Part shown: in pieces, positions 12,409-25,277 of the stretch | Layout: the number at the start of each line of letters is the position of its first letter | Numbering within the stretch: position 1 is the stretch's first letter | Source of the DNA: Juglans regia | Lineage: Eukaryota; Streptophyta; Magnoliopsida; Fagales; Juglandaceae | Length of the DNA stretch: 64,000 nucleotides | NCBI RefSeq assembly: GCF_001411555.2 | Contig: NC_049901.1 | Coordinates: 13,030,681-13,094,680, forward strand | Direction of reading: 5' to 3' | Translations under genes and position numbers: made by a program | The notes under the pieces: model-generated | Told to the model about the DNA's origin: nothing | The model's input: only the letters and a program-made list of their open reading frames with translations | Databases searched by the model: none

Positions 12409-13086
12409 TGTAAGGGGATTTTCCCTCTGAGCCTAAGAATGGCAATTAAGGAAACTAGTTGCAAAAGCCAAGCCTAGAACAAGTAGAGTCTCCAACCCGA
12501 CTCATGAGTAGGCTCCTCTAAACGTAACCTCTATGAAGGAACGTGCTGCAGGGGATGAGACTCGCCGACTTGGAAACCCTTCGAATAGTGTCTAGCTTTT
12601 GAGTGCTTGTCTGTGTAGTGGACATAATGTACAAGGGGACCCTCGATCCTCTGATAGGAGGGGCATCAATGGACCATCAAGGATGCTAGCAGGGTGGGAA
12701 AATCAGATAACTACACTATATTAATAGCATCACTACCCAAGGTACACGCCACATTAATGACACCGTTGCATAGTCATGCCGCATTAAATAACTCTAACAA
12801 AAGGAACAGTACAAATGAAACAGACTCTATGGGGGCAGACACGATCTGTCCCCCATACTTATGATATAATTAGCAAGTCTCAGGTACGAGAAAACTCTCT
12901 AATTCCTTGACTCTCACACTTATTTACAAACTTCCAAGAGAATTTATTGACTTTGGCATCAAAGACTTCCCAGCCCCAAGGTTGTTCTCTCCCAGTTGCC
13001 TTCTTTCTTATCTTTTGCAGACCCAAGTTATGAAAACTTGGATTGTCGAAATATGGCTTAAAAACATGCGAAATACGACGTTAACA
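12409..13086 (+). mobile_element. LTR fragment related to the 50-60 kb gypsy element, with decayed primer site
   Basis: The segment begins TGTAAGGGGATTTTCCCTC and ends GAAATACGACGTTAACA. Its ends match, in reverse orientation, those of the LTRs at 50383-51111 and 59344-60124 (TGTTAA...CCCCCTTACA). It also shares CATTAATG / GCATTAA motifs. Directly after the end, ATGATGCC resembles a mutated ATGGCGCC primer-binding site, so this is probably a truncated element's 5' LTR and not a clean solo LTR. No matching target duplication was seen. Confidence 0.55.
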
Positions 13087-13263
13087 ATAATGATGCCAAT
13101 AGATTAATTAATCGTTTGATATTAGACTACTAAATAGTGCAGCTTTGGGACAACGTATGACGTAAATTAAACTTGACTCGTAGTACTCGAATATCGATTT
13201 GGTCACGATAAATTAGGACGAGGCTCCGTGACCATAATTGATCCAAGAAACTACGTACATTAA

Positions 13264-13483
13264 GGGCAGGTTTGGGACCAAAACTAAAACACAAAATTCT
13301 CATCTCATCTCATCTCATCATTACATATTTTTCAAATTCTCATATAAAATATAATAAACAATTCAACTTTTTCAAATCCCAATACACATTTTTCAAATCC
13401 CAAAACAATAATAATATTAAAACTTAATATTTTAAACTTCAAAACAAAACATAAAATTCTCATCTCACCCCCCAAACCTACCC
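13264..13483. mobile_element. Tourist-like MITE, 220 bp, copy 1
   Basis: Ends GGGCAGGTTTGGG and CCCAAACCTACCC form terminal inverted repeats, flanked by TAA duplications at 13261-13263 and 13484-13486. The interior carries a CTCATCTCATCTCATCTCATC run. The copy at 63094-63313 has the same length and is close to identical in reverse orientation, which defines the family. Confidence 0.85.
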
Positions 13484-13784
13484 TAAGAAATGCGAAAACA
13501 CATCTAATATTATATTGTACCCAAAAAATGGATGATGACAAAACAGTTGTTAGGTGGTTATAAATATATAGATAATGCTGGTCGGCGAATTGCTAGTGTA
13601 AAATTTTTTTATTTTTTATTTTATTTTAAATATTTTTTAACATCTTTAATTATTAGAATATATATATATATATATATAAATATATATAATATATATAGAA
13701 ATAGTGATGGACGAAGTATAAGGAATAGATTCTAGCTCTAGGCCGGCCCAGAGTAGTTCAGAGAAACAAAGGAAAAAAATAAAA

Positions 13785-13858
13785 TGGCCCATGCAGGTCT
13801 CGAACCTGCGACCTTCGCGTTATTAGCACGACGCTCTAACCAGCTGAGCTAATAGGCC
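13785..13858 (-). tRNA. tRNA-Ile (anticodon AAU)
   Basis: On the minus strand the 74-nt sequence starts GGCCTATTAGCTCAGCTGG, with box A TAGCTCAGCTGG and box B GGTTCGAGACC. The acceptor arm GGCCTAT pairs with ATGGGCC, the anticodon loop is CTAATAA and the discriminator base is A. There is no intron and CCA is not encoded. T-runs follow the 3' end (minus-strand TTTTATTTTTTT, complement of 13773-13784), a Pol III terminator. A CAA motif lies just upstream (TTGTCAACT), as in plant tRNA genes. All signals suggest an active gene. Confidence 0.95.
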
Positions 13859-14826
13859 AGTTGACAACAAGCTGCTAAAGACAAATTTTAATCACAAGTT
13901 TACATGCTGGCGGAATAAGATTTGGAAGTTCGAGATGGCTGTCAATATATTGTGCGCGTGTTCTATATATACAGCATTGTCGTTGAAAATATAAGATGAG
14001 TAATACTATTGCAACTATAGATCATACGTATAGGCAAACTTGAACATACAAGAGGGAAAACATCATGTTCATGGCATGACCTACGAACGGCGGATAAGCT
14101 TATAAGTTCATCATGCTTTCCAAACACTTCCCATGCAAGTAATACGTACATATAAGTTTATCATGCTTTATTTGACTTATGGACATGACTTCTGCATGCA
14201 ATGGTGGCAAATTAAAGTTGTCTCAGATCACGGTAGTGTCATATTTGAGTTTTAGGAAGTTGATGGGTGGTAGGCTCCATGTTTCATTGCTTGAGTTTTT
14301 TGGGTTTGAAATCAAGCTTGTGAATGTTCTTGTGATGTTCGGGTGATTTGTGTGGCTAGTCCTATATAATGATGATGAGATTGTTTGATTCTTGTTGGCT
14401 TAAATTACAAAATACTCCATGCAGTGTCCATGGTTACCATTGCAAAGATTTGGAATGAGTGTATTTAGTCTCGAGAGAGATGAAGAAAAGAGAAAAATTT
14501 GAGAGAAGAGAGAGTTTTTACTGTTGTAACTTAAAATAAAATAAAATAAACATATGACCAAGCTACAGTAACAGGTCATATATAATCCAATGTAACTCAA
14601 TGTTAAATTTATTTAGTCTTACCTAATCCAATGTATGCTGCAAAATATTAACATTGAGCTAGGATGCGTAATCCAATGTTCTAGTGGGTTAGATGAAAAC
14701 GAAAACGACACCGTCGTTTGCTTGCTTCCAGAAATCATGAGAACTTGGGCTCCGAAGTCCAAATAGCCTCAACGATATGGTATAGGATTCCCCACGGCGC
14801 ACGATAGCAAAGTCAGAAAGGGAAGA
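13859..14826. other. Intergenic: tRNA upstream region and WDR83 promoter region
   Basis: No coding region is supported. No clear TATA box is seen ahead of the ATG at 14827, in keeping with a housekeeping gene. 14690-14826 becomes less AT-rich and is likely the 5' UTR. Confidence 0.4.
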
Positions 14827-17800
14827 ATGAGCGCGATTGATGTTCTGCCAAGGAAGGAAGCAAACGTGCTGAGGGGGCACGAGGGTGCAGTTTTAGCGGC
14901 CAGGTTCAACAGCGACGGCAACTACTGCCTCAGTTGCGGCAAAGATCGCACCATTCGCCTCTGGAACCCCCACCGTGGGATCCACATCAAGACCTACAAA
15001 TCCCACGGTCGTGAAGTCCGCGACGTCCATGTCACCCCGTACCATTTTCCTCCCTCTCTCTATTTCTCTTTTTGTATTAGAGATTATTGCTTGCTTTCGC
15101 ACTTGTGCTTGCAATTTTATTTCATTTCGAGGAATTGGGGGTTTTAGTGATGTTTCTTAAACTTTACTTTTGATACTAGGGAAGGGTACCTTGATTATGC
15201 CATCACTGCCTTTGCTACCAGCCTTTTACCCTTTAAGTTTGATACAAACACGAACTTTTGAAACTCCAAGTCCCATTTCTGTCTCTGTAATAAACCAGCT
15301 TTACCTCACATGCTCCTTGATCAAAACATTCTTTGGTTATGAGATTCATAGTGTGCTTGTGCTTTTTTATTTTATGTGAAAAAAAAAGTAATTGGTGTTT
15401 TAGTTCTATTTTCTCAACTTAATATCTTATCAAAAAAAAAGTTCTATTTTCTCGACTTAATATAAGGTGATAAGATGGTATAGAAGAAGTTTCAAGTTCT
15501 CCCTTGATACAAGGAATATCTTGTAAGGTAAAGTTTTCAAATTTTGATCTACTATCTAACAAAAATCACAATTAGCTGGTATATTTGTATACATTCTGTA
15601 CCATAAGAATCTTTGATCTGATGATCATCCAACTTGTAATGCTGCACGCAGATTTTCATTTGGAACTTTAATTGACAAGACTAAATCTGGCAAAAAAATT
15701 AGGTGAATTGGGATCAGCAAGGTAATATTTGACTTGTGACTCTTTTTACCTATCCAAGAAAAAAAACAATATTTGACTTGTGATCCTTAAGTTATTGAAA
15801 ACTGGGAACTGAGTTAAATCTAGGAAAAGAATATACAAGGTGGGCTAAAAACCAAAGACTATCATTTGAAACATAAGCCTTGGTAGCTGTGTCTTTATGG
15901 CATTTCTTTTTCTACTCAGAACAGTTAGTTTGAGCGCCTGTTAGCTTTCACCTCATTTGGCTAATAATGGGTTATTATATCAGGGACAACTCGAAGCTTT
16001 GTTCTTGTGGTGGTGACCGACAAATCTTTTATTGGGATGTATCAACAGGTCGTGTAATTCGAAAATTCCGTGGCCATGATGGAGAGGTATGGTTTCTTTA
16101 CAGATAGAAATTTCATTTCTTATCATTGTCTGCTTATGAATTGAATTCTTAATTCTTAGGTGAGGTTATGGATCTTGTCAAACTAACATTGTTATCTAGA
16201 CCTGGCATTGACATATACATTAACAATATCTCATGTGAAGACGCTAGAAGATGTTTTTTCTTTGTTCAAATGTCTTCCTTTGTTTCCTATTTTTGTTGTC
16301 CTTGCAAATCATATAATTTTTTGGAATTTATTTTACTATCTGTCCTTTCTTTTTCTTTTTTTCTTTTGTCAGGTCAATGCTGTAAAGTTCAATGAGTATT
16401 CTTCTGTCGTAGTCTCAGCAGGGTATGATCGATCATTGCGTGCTTGGGACTGTAGATCGCACAGCAACGAGCCAATTCAGGTTTACTCTATTTTTTGTTA
16501 ATCAAGTACATCTCTGCGGGTACCCTTTTATCAGTTTATAATAGCTTATCTTTTCAAGAATGCTGTTTTGTTTGCAGATTATTGACACATTTTTAGACAG
16601 CGTAATGTCTGTTTGTTTAACAAAAACTGAAATTATTGGAGGAAGTGTTGATGGGACTGTTCGAACATTTGATATGCGCATTGGTAGGTATGTAGTACTC
16701 TAGTGGAAAGCTTGTAAAATCCACATGTTGATGTTATAGAAATATCTTAGACATTCAAGAGATTGTTCGTATTTCTTACCTTTTTTTCTGTGAACAAATT
16801 GTGTTATATTTTTTGTTTTACCCTTTCGTGACCTTTGTGCTACATTGAATTCTCTCTTTTTTCTCTAACTTTCCTAAAAGTTGGTACGCATTACTTGCTG
16901 GAAAGTGTCCTATTTTAGATCATCCACTTCTTCTAATGATGATGTTCTTTTTCTGCTTTATAATATAGAGAATTATCAGACAACTTGGGTCAACCAGTCA
17001 ACTGTATCGCAATGTCAAATGATGGTAACTGCATATTAGCCAGTTGCTTAGATTCTACTTTCCGTCTTCTGGACAGGTAAATTCTTCTACATTTATTGAT
17101 ATTTACTATAGTTATCTGCCCTTACTAGCTTTCTTATGGCAGATCTACTGGTGAACTCTTGCAAGAATATAAAGGCCATACTTGTAAGGTTAGACTGTAG
17201 ATTATTTGTTCTTGTGTCTTCTACGTAGTGTCTTTCTGAAATTATATAATTCAGAAATGTAGTCATCTTTATAAGATTACTGTTATCAATAATGGTTACA
17301 TACAAGTTATATATTATTTGCTTACTTTTATGTGCACCAACAAGAGACAGTCTATTTAATTCTCACACATGTTGAAGCATATCTTCTACCTATGTTTGAA
17401 ATCTGTAACGAGCTTTGCAAGTCTATATTTTTCATTCTCATATCAGTCCTACAAACTGGATTGCTGCCTTACCAACACTGATGCCCATATAACTGGTGGA
17501 TCTGAGGATGGCTTCATTTATTTCTGGGATCTGGTGGATGCATCAGTGGTTTCAAGTTTCCAAGCACATTCGTCAGTGGTAAACTCCTCCTGGATGTGTA
17601 CTTGGGCTATGCCTTCTCTTCTTATGAATAAAACTTCTTGATTACCTATCAAAGAAAAAAGATCCTCCTGGATGTGCTTATAGTATTATGTTGTTATGTC
17701 TGCGATGTTTAATGTGTTGAAGTATTTGTCTAATGTTAAACATGCTTCAAAAATTTAAATATTGTATGGTAGCATAAAAAAACTCACAATAATGAGCGAA

Positions 17801-18674
17801 GCTTTTGTAAATCACATCAGATAAGACACCAAAATGTGTCATAATCACTAGTTTCCACAATTTTGAATTTTTTGCTTTTGAGTATTGTTGTCTTTAGTCA
17901 TGTTTGCAGTTGGCTTAAATATCATTGAGACTCTTATCCATAGGCATTTCCCAAAAGGAGTACCCAGCTCCCTGGATAGCTTGTCAATTCTTTGCTTAAT
18001 ATCAAAATTGAGAAATCAGATGCAGTTTTTTGGAATACCAGGACCAAGTATAATCACCGGTGTATGCCAAAAACAAATGATGTGTTCATCTCTATTTCCC
18101 ATTTGTTGTAGCAAATTTTTTCTGGAGTTCTTAGGTGCATCCTTTGACTGGAACTAAAAACACACTAATGTTGTCAAGGAAGACACTTTCACAAAAACAA
18201 AATGAATCTCATGAATATAGGGAGATTTGCTTCAAGTATCTCCTGTTTTGTAGTTTCTCAATGGCTCATATCGTTTTTTCGCCCGAATTTGGCTGTGTTA
18301 TTGTTGATAAACTAGATTTTAGTTTGACCACACCTTAGGAAAACCTCCTTCAAAACTGTTAGCTGTATTGTGCTTTATGATTGGTTCTATGTCAACCTCC
18401 ATGGGAACAAAATGATGGCAGGGTGCAATTATGTTTTATTAGCCAATAGTCATGCAGAAGGTCAACACTAGATTTGTTTGATTTGTGGGTCGAAAGCAGT
18501 TTGTCGTGTATGTCTATGATATCTCCCTTGAATAATATACTTTTTGGGGATTATATTGGCAACTTAATGCATATGGATTTCACTATGCAGGTGACAAGTG
18601 TGAGTTACCATCCAAAGGACAACTGCATGATAACCGCCTCTGTTGATGGCACCATTCGTGTTTGGAAGACATGA
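14827..18674 (+). CDS. WDR83: WD40 repeat protein, WDR83 / MORG1 ortholog
   Basis: Eight exons: 14827-15038, 15984-16086, 16373-16480, 16578-16687, 16969-17076, 17143-17188, 17447-17578 and 18591-18674. They join in frame to 300 aa, a typical length for plant homologs. Seven WD blades can be followed: GHEGAVLAARFN...IRLWN, SHGREVRDVHV...IFYWD, GHDGEVNAVKFN...LRAWD, a SVDGTVRTFD blade, the ASCLDSTFRLLD blade, YKLDCCL...GFIYFWD, and SSVVTSVSYHP...IRVWKT closing the ring. The spacing and phrases such as FNSDGNYCLSCGKD and STGELLQEYKGH match the WDR83 family. In animals this protein scaffolds ERK signalling and joins the spliceosome C complex. The splicing role is the likelier conserved one in plants (inference). 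Exon 6 is only 46 nt. Confidence 0.93.
15426..15440 (+). mobile_element. 15-nt retroposed LINE-tail scar in WDR83 intron 1
   Basis: A 23-bp direct repeat starting GTTCTATTTTCTC (15403-15425 and 15441-15463, one mismatch) brackets CTTATCAAAAAAAAA. The insert is only the end of a transcript plus its A-tail, yet the flanking duplication is long. Confidence 0.65.
15740..15767 (+). mobile_element. 28-nt retroposed LINE-tail insertion in WDR83 intron 1
   Basis: The perfect 16-bp direct repeat AATATTTGACTTGTGA (15724-15739 and 15768-15783) flanks a 28-nt insert that contains TTACCTATCC followed by an A-rich run. The tail is related to the neighbouring copy at 15426 and to the copy at 17599. Confidence 0.65.
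17599..17662 (+). mobile_element. 64-nt 5'-truncated LINE in WDR83 intron 7
   Basis: The perfect 14-bp direct repeat TCCTCCTGGATGTG (17585-17598 and 17663-17676) flanks 64 nt that begin TACTTGGGCTATGCC and end TTACCTATCAAAGAAAAAAGA. The inside matches the LINE 3' end in CesA intron 5 (ACATGGGCTTCGCC...GAATAAAA...ACTTATAAAA on that element's strand). The insertion begins 20 nt after the end of exon 7. Confidence 0.75.
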
Positions 18675-19658
18675 GAACGGAAGCGATTAAACTCCCTCCG
18701 TCCTCGGCTTGCGCCAGCCATTTGAGTTTGACAACTTTCACCTGCAAATTAGTTTTCCAGAAAAAAGTATCCATATCAGAATGATTTGTTGAAGTTCCAT
18801 TACAGGCTCCCAACATTCCGAAATCCCCTGGCTACAAGTCATCAATTATTGATAAATTTTAGTTCTTATGCCCGGAATGAATTCTCTGCTTTGCGTTTTA
18901 TGTCGTGTGCTGTGTGAAATCTTAGTAAATCCATTGATTTAAGCAGAGATGGCTGGTTTTTTTTAACAGAATTTTTATTTATAAACGTTGTAATTTAATT
19001 AACACCTACAATTCTTATATATATTTATTTTACAACTCATTCTACATTCAACTAATATAATTGAGCTGCTAGAGACCCCGTTTGAGAACACAATTGTTTT
19101 TGGGTATTCTCAACTATTCTCAAATTCAACTCTCTATTTTTAAAAAAAAAGAAAAAAAATTAATAAAATATTTTAATTTAAATTATTTTACTTCTATTCA
19201 TAAATTATTTTATTATTATTTACAAATATTCTGAATTGAACTGCTGGAGTTAGATCCTGTTTGAGAACATAATTGTTTTTGGATATTTTCAACTAATCTC
19301 AAATTTAATTTTTTTCATAATTTTTTTTTCAAATTATTTTACTGTTATTTATAAATTATTTCATTATTATTCGTAAATTTTCTAAAATATTATCAAATCA
19401 GCTCACTACTCTCAATAAGGGAGTTCTAGACAGGCCCATCGAGAGAGCCTGCAAATGAGATTTGGGCACTTTTGTTTCCTTGAATAGAAAGGGTAGAGGC
19501 CAGAGGGAGTAATAGAATATATGTATCTAATTTGGACATGATTATAATAATATTTTACTATTTGAGAATTAGAGATAAAAGGAGATTAGACAATAGAAAA
19601 GTCGTAGACACTCTTTCAAATCGAATTTGAGTCATTGCTTAGACTAATCATCAAAACG
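18675..19658. other. Intergenic: WDR83 3' region and AT-rich repeats
   Basis: No gene is seen. 19076-19160 and 19253-19330 are two related segments (GAGAACAcAATTGTTTTTGGgTATT) that resemble ends of short MITEs. I cannot assign complete borders. Confidence 0.4.
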
Positions 19659-19870
19659 GCTCGTTTGTTTTCAGAGATGAGATGAGATGAATTGAGATTA
19701 AAGTTAAAAAGTTGAATAAAATATTGTTAGAATATATTTTTTAATATTATTGTTGTTTTGGGATTTGAAAAAGTTGAATTGTTTATTTTATTTTGTGTGG
19801 GGATTTGAGAAAGTTGTAATGATGAGGTGAGATGAGATGAGATGAGATGAGATGTTTTTGGAAAACAAAC
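19659..19870. mobile_element. MITE with GTTTGTTTTC ends, about 212 bp
   Basis: Left GGCTCGTTTGTTTTC and right GAAAACAAAC form terminal inverted repeats. The interior has GATGAGATGAGATGAGAT and the AAAGTTGAATTGTTTATTTTATTTT block also found in the 220-bp family, so it is a relative. Target duplication not resolved. 20060-20270 is a further degraded relative. Confidence 0.55.
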
Positions 19871-20659
19871 AAAATTTTGGACTTCGAATCCAAGATTTTA
19901 GCATCTACTAAATTTTTTGTTAGTAATATAAAGACCATTAACGACAAATGAAATTCGAACATAACTAATGTGTTATTAATTTTCATATGACAATAGAAAA
20001 ATTTATAAATAAATTCGAACTTTTTTTAAATTCACTTATACTAGTTTGTGAAAAAGTCTAATAGTAAATGTTTGAAAATAATTTTCAACTCGTCTCATTT
20101 CATCTTATCTTATCTCATTTTCAAATATTATTTAAATGTAAATATTTTTAAACTAATTATTATAACTTTCTCATACTTCCAAACAAAAAATAATCCAAAA
20201 TTTTCAAATTCTAAAATAAAAATAATATATATTATAAAAATATTTTAATTTTATAATATTTTTTATTCAATATTTTTATTACACAGTACACATGAAGCCC
20301 AAAGTCCCAAAAGCCCAGATCCAAGATGCTAAAGCCCACAGTCAAGCTGCAAGTTGCATTCCTCTTGCAGCAACTACAAGTCGCCCAGACAGATTACAAA
20401 GGAGTGGAAATGATGAATTCACTTGTATTTAAATTGTATTTTTGTCCGTACTTGATTTTCCTTTTATTCTTGGTAAATACCTTTAGATAATTAGTTGTAT
20501 TCTATTTTAGGAAAAAACCTTCTGTTAGGTTGTTAGACCAAACGTGTATATGAGGCACCCCTGCATGCTCTCTACATGCATCATGCTCTCTGCACCGTAG
20601 TGCTTCTCCCCTTCTTTTGGTTTCCTTACATGATATTGAGAGCCTAAGAGCAATCCTCC

Positions 20660-21780
20660 ATGGAAGACCCACCTGAAAACTCTGCCAATTCTGAATCCCA
20701 CCACTCCGATTCTTCCTCAGTTCATAAAACCATAAACCCAAACACCTTTCGTGCCAACAATATGGCCCGCTATCTAAACCTCAGTGATCCCAGCAACCTA
20801 TTTCGCTTAGACAACGACGACAACCATGTCATCCTTCTTGTCACTAACTTGCTTACAACCGACAACTACACCACCTGGTCGTGAGCCATGCGCCGCACCC
20901 TTCGTGCCAAAAATAAAGTGGGTTTCATCATCGATGACATGCCACGACCCACTGACTCAGCAAGCCCCTTGCTTGAACTTTGGGAGTGCTGCAACGACAT
21001 GGTTGTTTCATGTATTCAAAATTCCATCAATTCTTCCATTAAATCTAGTGTTGTTTTCGTTGATGATGCACGGGATATCTTGCTCAATCTACAGGACTAA
21101 TTCTCTCAACAAAATAGGCCACGCGTATTTCAACTAAAGAAAACTCTTGCCAGCCTTCTCCAAGAACACAACTCTGTAAGTGTTTACTATGGTAAACTCA
21201 AAACATTATGGGATGAGCTTTCCATTTATGATCCTATTCTCGTTTGTAATTGTGGTACTATGACAACTCTTTTGGATTGTTATCAACGTGACTGTGTTTT
21301 TTAATTTTTAATGGGTCTGCATGATACTTACTCTAATGTCCGTGATCAAATCATGCTTTTAGATCTTATACATTCTGTTACTAAAGTTTTCTCATTGATA
21401 CAACAATAAGAACGCCAGCATCAACTCATTCATAATACCCCATCCCCTAACTCAATGGCCCTCACCATTAAGAAGCCCTTTCCTCCTTAAAAATTCTCAT
21501 CCCAACCACGGCCTAACCAAAAGAAAGAAAGACCTTATTGCATTCACTATAGAATTACATGTCATTCCCTTGATACTTGCTTTAAAGCAGGCAATGTCGA
21601 GGCCCCTGTATGTTCTCATTGCCATTTGACTGGACACATAGTAGAAAAATAATACAAATTGCATGGCTATCCACCGGGCCACAAACTTTTCAACAAATCT
21701 CCCAACATTGCAATTTTTGCTACCCAATCCACCATATCCCCTCCTCCACCACATGAGGAAATCAATGATGACAAAGTTGG
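20660..21780 (+). pseudogene. copia gag remnant
   Basis: Begins with an ATG at 20660 and a typical copia N-terminus (NPNTFRANNMARYLNLSDPS, then NYTTWSRAM-type). The frame is broken by stops from 20883 on and by frame changes. A CCHC zinc-knuckle remnant is visible near 21615-21655 (CSHCHLTGH, then a stop in the knuckle). It cannot make a full protein. Confidence 0.75.
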
Positions 21781-21949
21781 TTTAACTAAGGCACAAATTT
21801 AGCAACTAATGACTTCACTTCAGCCAATTGAGTCTTCTATTGCTGCTCAACATTCGGCTAATCAGATTCAGTCTAAGTTACCTCCTCCCAATTCTAATTT
21901 CTCTAGTATATCTCTTTGTTTATCCACCCACAAACACATTACACTGCAA

Positions 21950-23510
21950 TCCAACATTTTTCCTTGGATAAAGACACGGGTGCAACAGACCACATGGTCA
22001 CTGCCCCTCATTGTTCACATCAATCACAACACTTGTTTCCTATTATGTAAAATTATCAAATGGAACTGAAGTTCCTGTCACTCATATTAGTAATGTTCAA
22101 ATCACCAAATCCATTTGCCTCATCAAGGTTTTGTGTTCTATCATTCACCTTTAATCTCCTTTCAACTAGGACACTTGCCACTTCTCTCACTTGTTGCCTT
22201 TTTTTTTTCCTCTAATTGATGCTTTATTCAGGACCTTCTCTCTTGGACAATGATTGGGAAGGGTGAAGTGAGGGATGACCTCTACCACTTGCTACAAACT
22301 AAAGTCTCTCATTCAAGTTTAGCCACAACACTTTCACAGCTTTCAAACACTTCCTTTACTGTTTCCTGTTTTGAACAATGTTGGTGTCACTAACCTTTGG
22401 CATTGTCGTCTAGGTCATCTATTTTTTCTTTGTGTTAGTTTGATCATTGATCCCATTGTAAAGAACAATATCTCTTCTCTTAATAGTAAGCCTTGCTGCA
22501 TTTGTCTAATGGCTAAATTGCATCGCCTTCCTTTTCTTAACAGTCAACATAAAACATCTCATTCCTTTGAAATAATGCATTGTGACCTATGGGGATCGTG
22601 CTCAACAACTGCATATGATGGGTCCAGATATTTTTTAACTATAGTCGATGATTTCACTAGAAGTACATGGTTATAACTTCTTTAAAATAAATCTACAACT
22701 AGAAAATGCATCGAGTCTTTCTACAATCTAGTTGAGACTCAATTTAATCTTAAAATTAAAATTTTAAGAAGTGACAATAGAGGTGAATTTCAAATGATTG
22801 ACATTTTTAATAACAAAAGCATCATTCACCAGAAAAGTTGTGTTGCCACTCCCAACAAAATGAGATTGTAGAAAGAAAACACCAACATTTATTGAATGTG
22901 GCTCGAGCATTAAAATTTCAAGCTAGTCTTCCACTTGAATATTGGAATGATTGTGTTTTAACAGCAATCTATCTTATTAACAGGACACCTAGCTCACTTC
23001 TTCAAAATTAAAGGCCATATGAGTTTTTATTTAATTCTCCACCAATCTATGCTCATACGAGAATATTTGGCTCATTGTGTTTTGCTTTTACCATTTTCCA
23101 TTGTAGAAAAAAGTTTGATCATCGAGGTCGCATATGCATTTTTCTTGGATATCCATTTGGTGTTAAAAGTTACAAGCTTTTTGACCTTAAAACCAAAACT
23201 ACCTTCATTTCTATGGATGTTGTGTTTCATGAATCAATCTTCCATTTCCATTCAATGTCTTCCACTACTAACCATCCCAATCTGGTTTTTACTAAACCAC
23301 TACTTGACTTTCTTGATTTTCTAGCTTCTATCTCTAACTTTAATCCTAAACCATCCACAGATTCTACTGCTCCTTCATCAACCATTTTACAATATGATTT
23401 CCTCCCTCATCCAAAACCTCATCTTCATTTTTCTCCCATTTCTGGTTCTACTCCTACACTTCCTCTTCGCAGGTCCACTAGACTAAGGAGAGCACCTCAA
23501 TACTTGTAAG
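21950..23510 (+). pseudogene. copia protease and integrase remnant
   Basis: Near 21975 one frame reads the aspartic-protease motif DTGATDHM. From 22371 the integrase zinc domain is seen (LWHCRLGHL...CCICLMAKLHRLPF), then the catalytic core start (CDLWGS, FLTIVDDFTRSTWL) with a stop at 22674. Further integrase pieces run to about 23100, and 23075-23509 covers the integrase C-terminal / linker region (GYPFGVKSYKLFDL). Stops and frameshifts separate these segments. Confidence 0.75.
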
Positions 23511-23682
23511 ATTTTCACTACAAACAAGCCTCCCTCCATGAACCAGCTCAATCTTTGCCTAAGTTTTGCATAGAAATATCTAGTACTTCCCATCCTCTAG
23601 ATAAATATATCTCATATCAGAAATTTCATCATTCTTTTAGTGCTTTTTCAACCACCATCTCTATTGTTTCCGAACCAACAAC

Positions 23683-25255
23683 TTATAAGCAAGTGATAAA
23701 ACGTCCTAGCTGGTGCCAAGCTATGGAAAATGAATTAACTACCTTAGAATAAAAGCAAACTTGGATTATCACTGATCTACCTCCTGGAAAACAAGCTATT
23801 GACTGCAAGTATGTGTACAAAATTAAATTCAATTCTAATAGGTCCATTGAGAGGCTAAAAGTCAGGCTTGTTGCAAAGGGATTCGCGCAATAAGAATGCA
23901 TAGATTACACAGAAACTTTCTCTCCCATTGCCAAATTGGTAACAGTTTGGGTCCTCCTTTCTGTGGCAGCAATACAAGGCTAATCACTACATCAATTTGA
24001 TGTCCACAACGCCTTTTCTCCATAGTTATTCAGAGGAGGAGACTTATATGAGAAAACCGTCAGGTTACACTAAAGGTGAACCTCATCAAGTGTGCAAACT
24101 GGTTAAGAGCCTATATGGTCTTAAATAGGCCTCGAGACAATGGTACTCCAAGTTTTCTTCATCTCTCATTACTTTTGGGTTTGAGCAATCTAAAACTGAC
24201 TATAGTTTTTTCACGAAATTAAATTGTGCCTCTTTCACTACTTTATTAGTATATGTTGATGACATTATTGTGGTTGGTAACTATAAGAAATCCATTGCAT
24301 CTCTCAAACAGTTTTTGCACACTCACTTTAAGATAAAAGACCTTGGTTGCTTACGTTACTTTCTTAGTTTAGAGGTTGCACGAAAGAAATACATCTATGT
24401 CAAAGAAAGTATGCCTTTGACATACTTTTAGAGTTGGGTACTTTTGGTTGCAAGCCACTGAAATTGCCCATTGAACAGAATTTTAAAATGAATAAGGATT
24501 ATGGGCATCCTATTTCAGATCCTAGTCCATATCAAAGGCTTGTTGGACGTTTGTTGTATCTCACAGTCACAAGACTCGATATATGTTATGCTGTCCAGTT
24601 TTTTAGCCAGTTTATGGATCAACCTACAACCTCACATTTATCCACAGTTCAGAAGATCCGTCCATATCTCAAAATAGCCCTTGGTCAATGAATATTACTG
24701 CCCTCCACATCTCAATTACAGCTTAGAGTCTACTGTGATTTAGATTGGGCCTCATGCACTCACACATGTTGATCCGTCACAGGTTATTGCATTTTTCTTG
24801 AAAATTCTCATATTTCTTGGAAAACAAATAAACAAACTGTGGTCTCTCGCTCCTCAATTGAAGCTGAGTATCGCTCCATAGTATCCACATGTTCTAAGCT
24901 CACTTGGATCAAATATTTACTCACTAATTTTCAGGTCTCACATCCAGAAGCTGCCTTGCTCTATTGTGATAATCAAGCGGCTTTACACATCGTTGTCAAT
25001 CTAGTGTTTTATGAAAGAACAAATCATATCGAATTGGATTGTCACCTCATCCAAGACAAGATTCAAGAATGTAGTATCATAACTTCTCATGTTCCCTCCC
25101 AAGCTCAATTAGCATATATCTTCACAAAGGTATTACCTGTGCATCTTCTTAATCTGCACTTATCCAATATGGGAATGGTGAATCTCGATTCTTTGTCTTG
25201 CGGGAGGCTATTACACATAGATATTTTACTATTCTACCTATTATATATTAATTAA
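23683..25255 (+). pseudogene. copia reverse transcriptase and RNase H remnant
   Basis: The reverse transcriptase start (SWCQAMENEL) is followed by fragments matching the family: RLVAKGFAQ, ETFSPIAKL, the QFDVHNAFL region and the catalytic [11 protein letters not shown] near 24245-24285. RNase H follows at 24434-25255 with SRSSIEAEYRSI and YCDNQAALHI. Stops interrupt at 23750, 23891, 23981, 24124, 24428 and 24689 among others, so it is inactive. Confidence 0.8.
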
Positions 25256-25277
25256 TAATTATATTCTTATTAAATAT

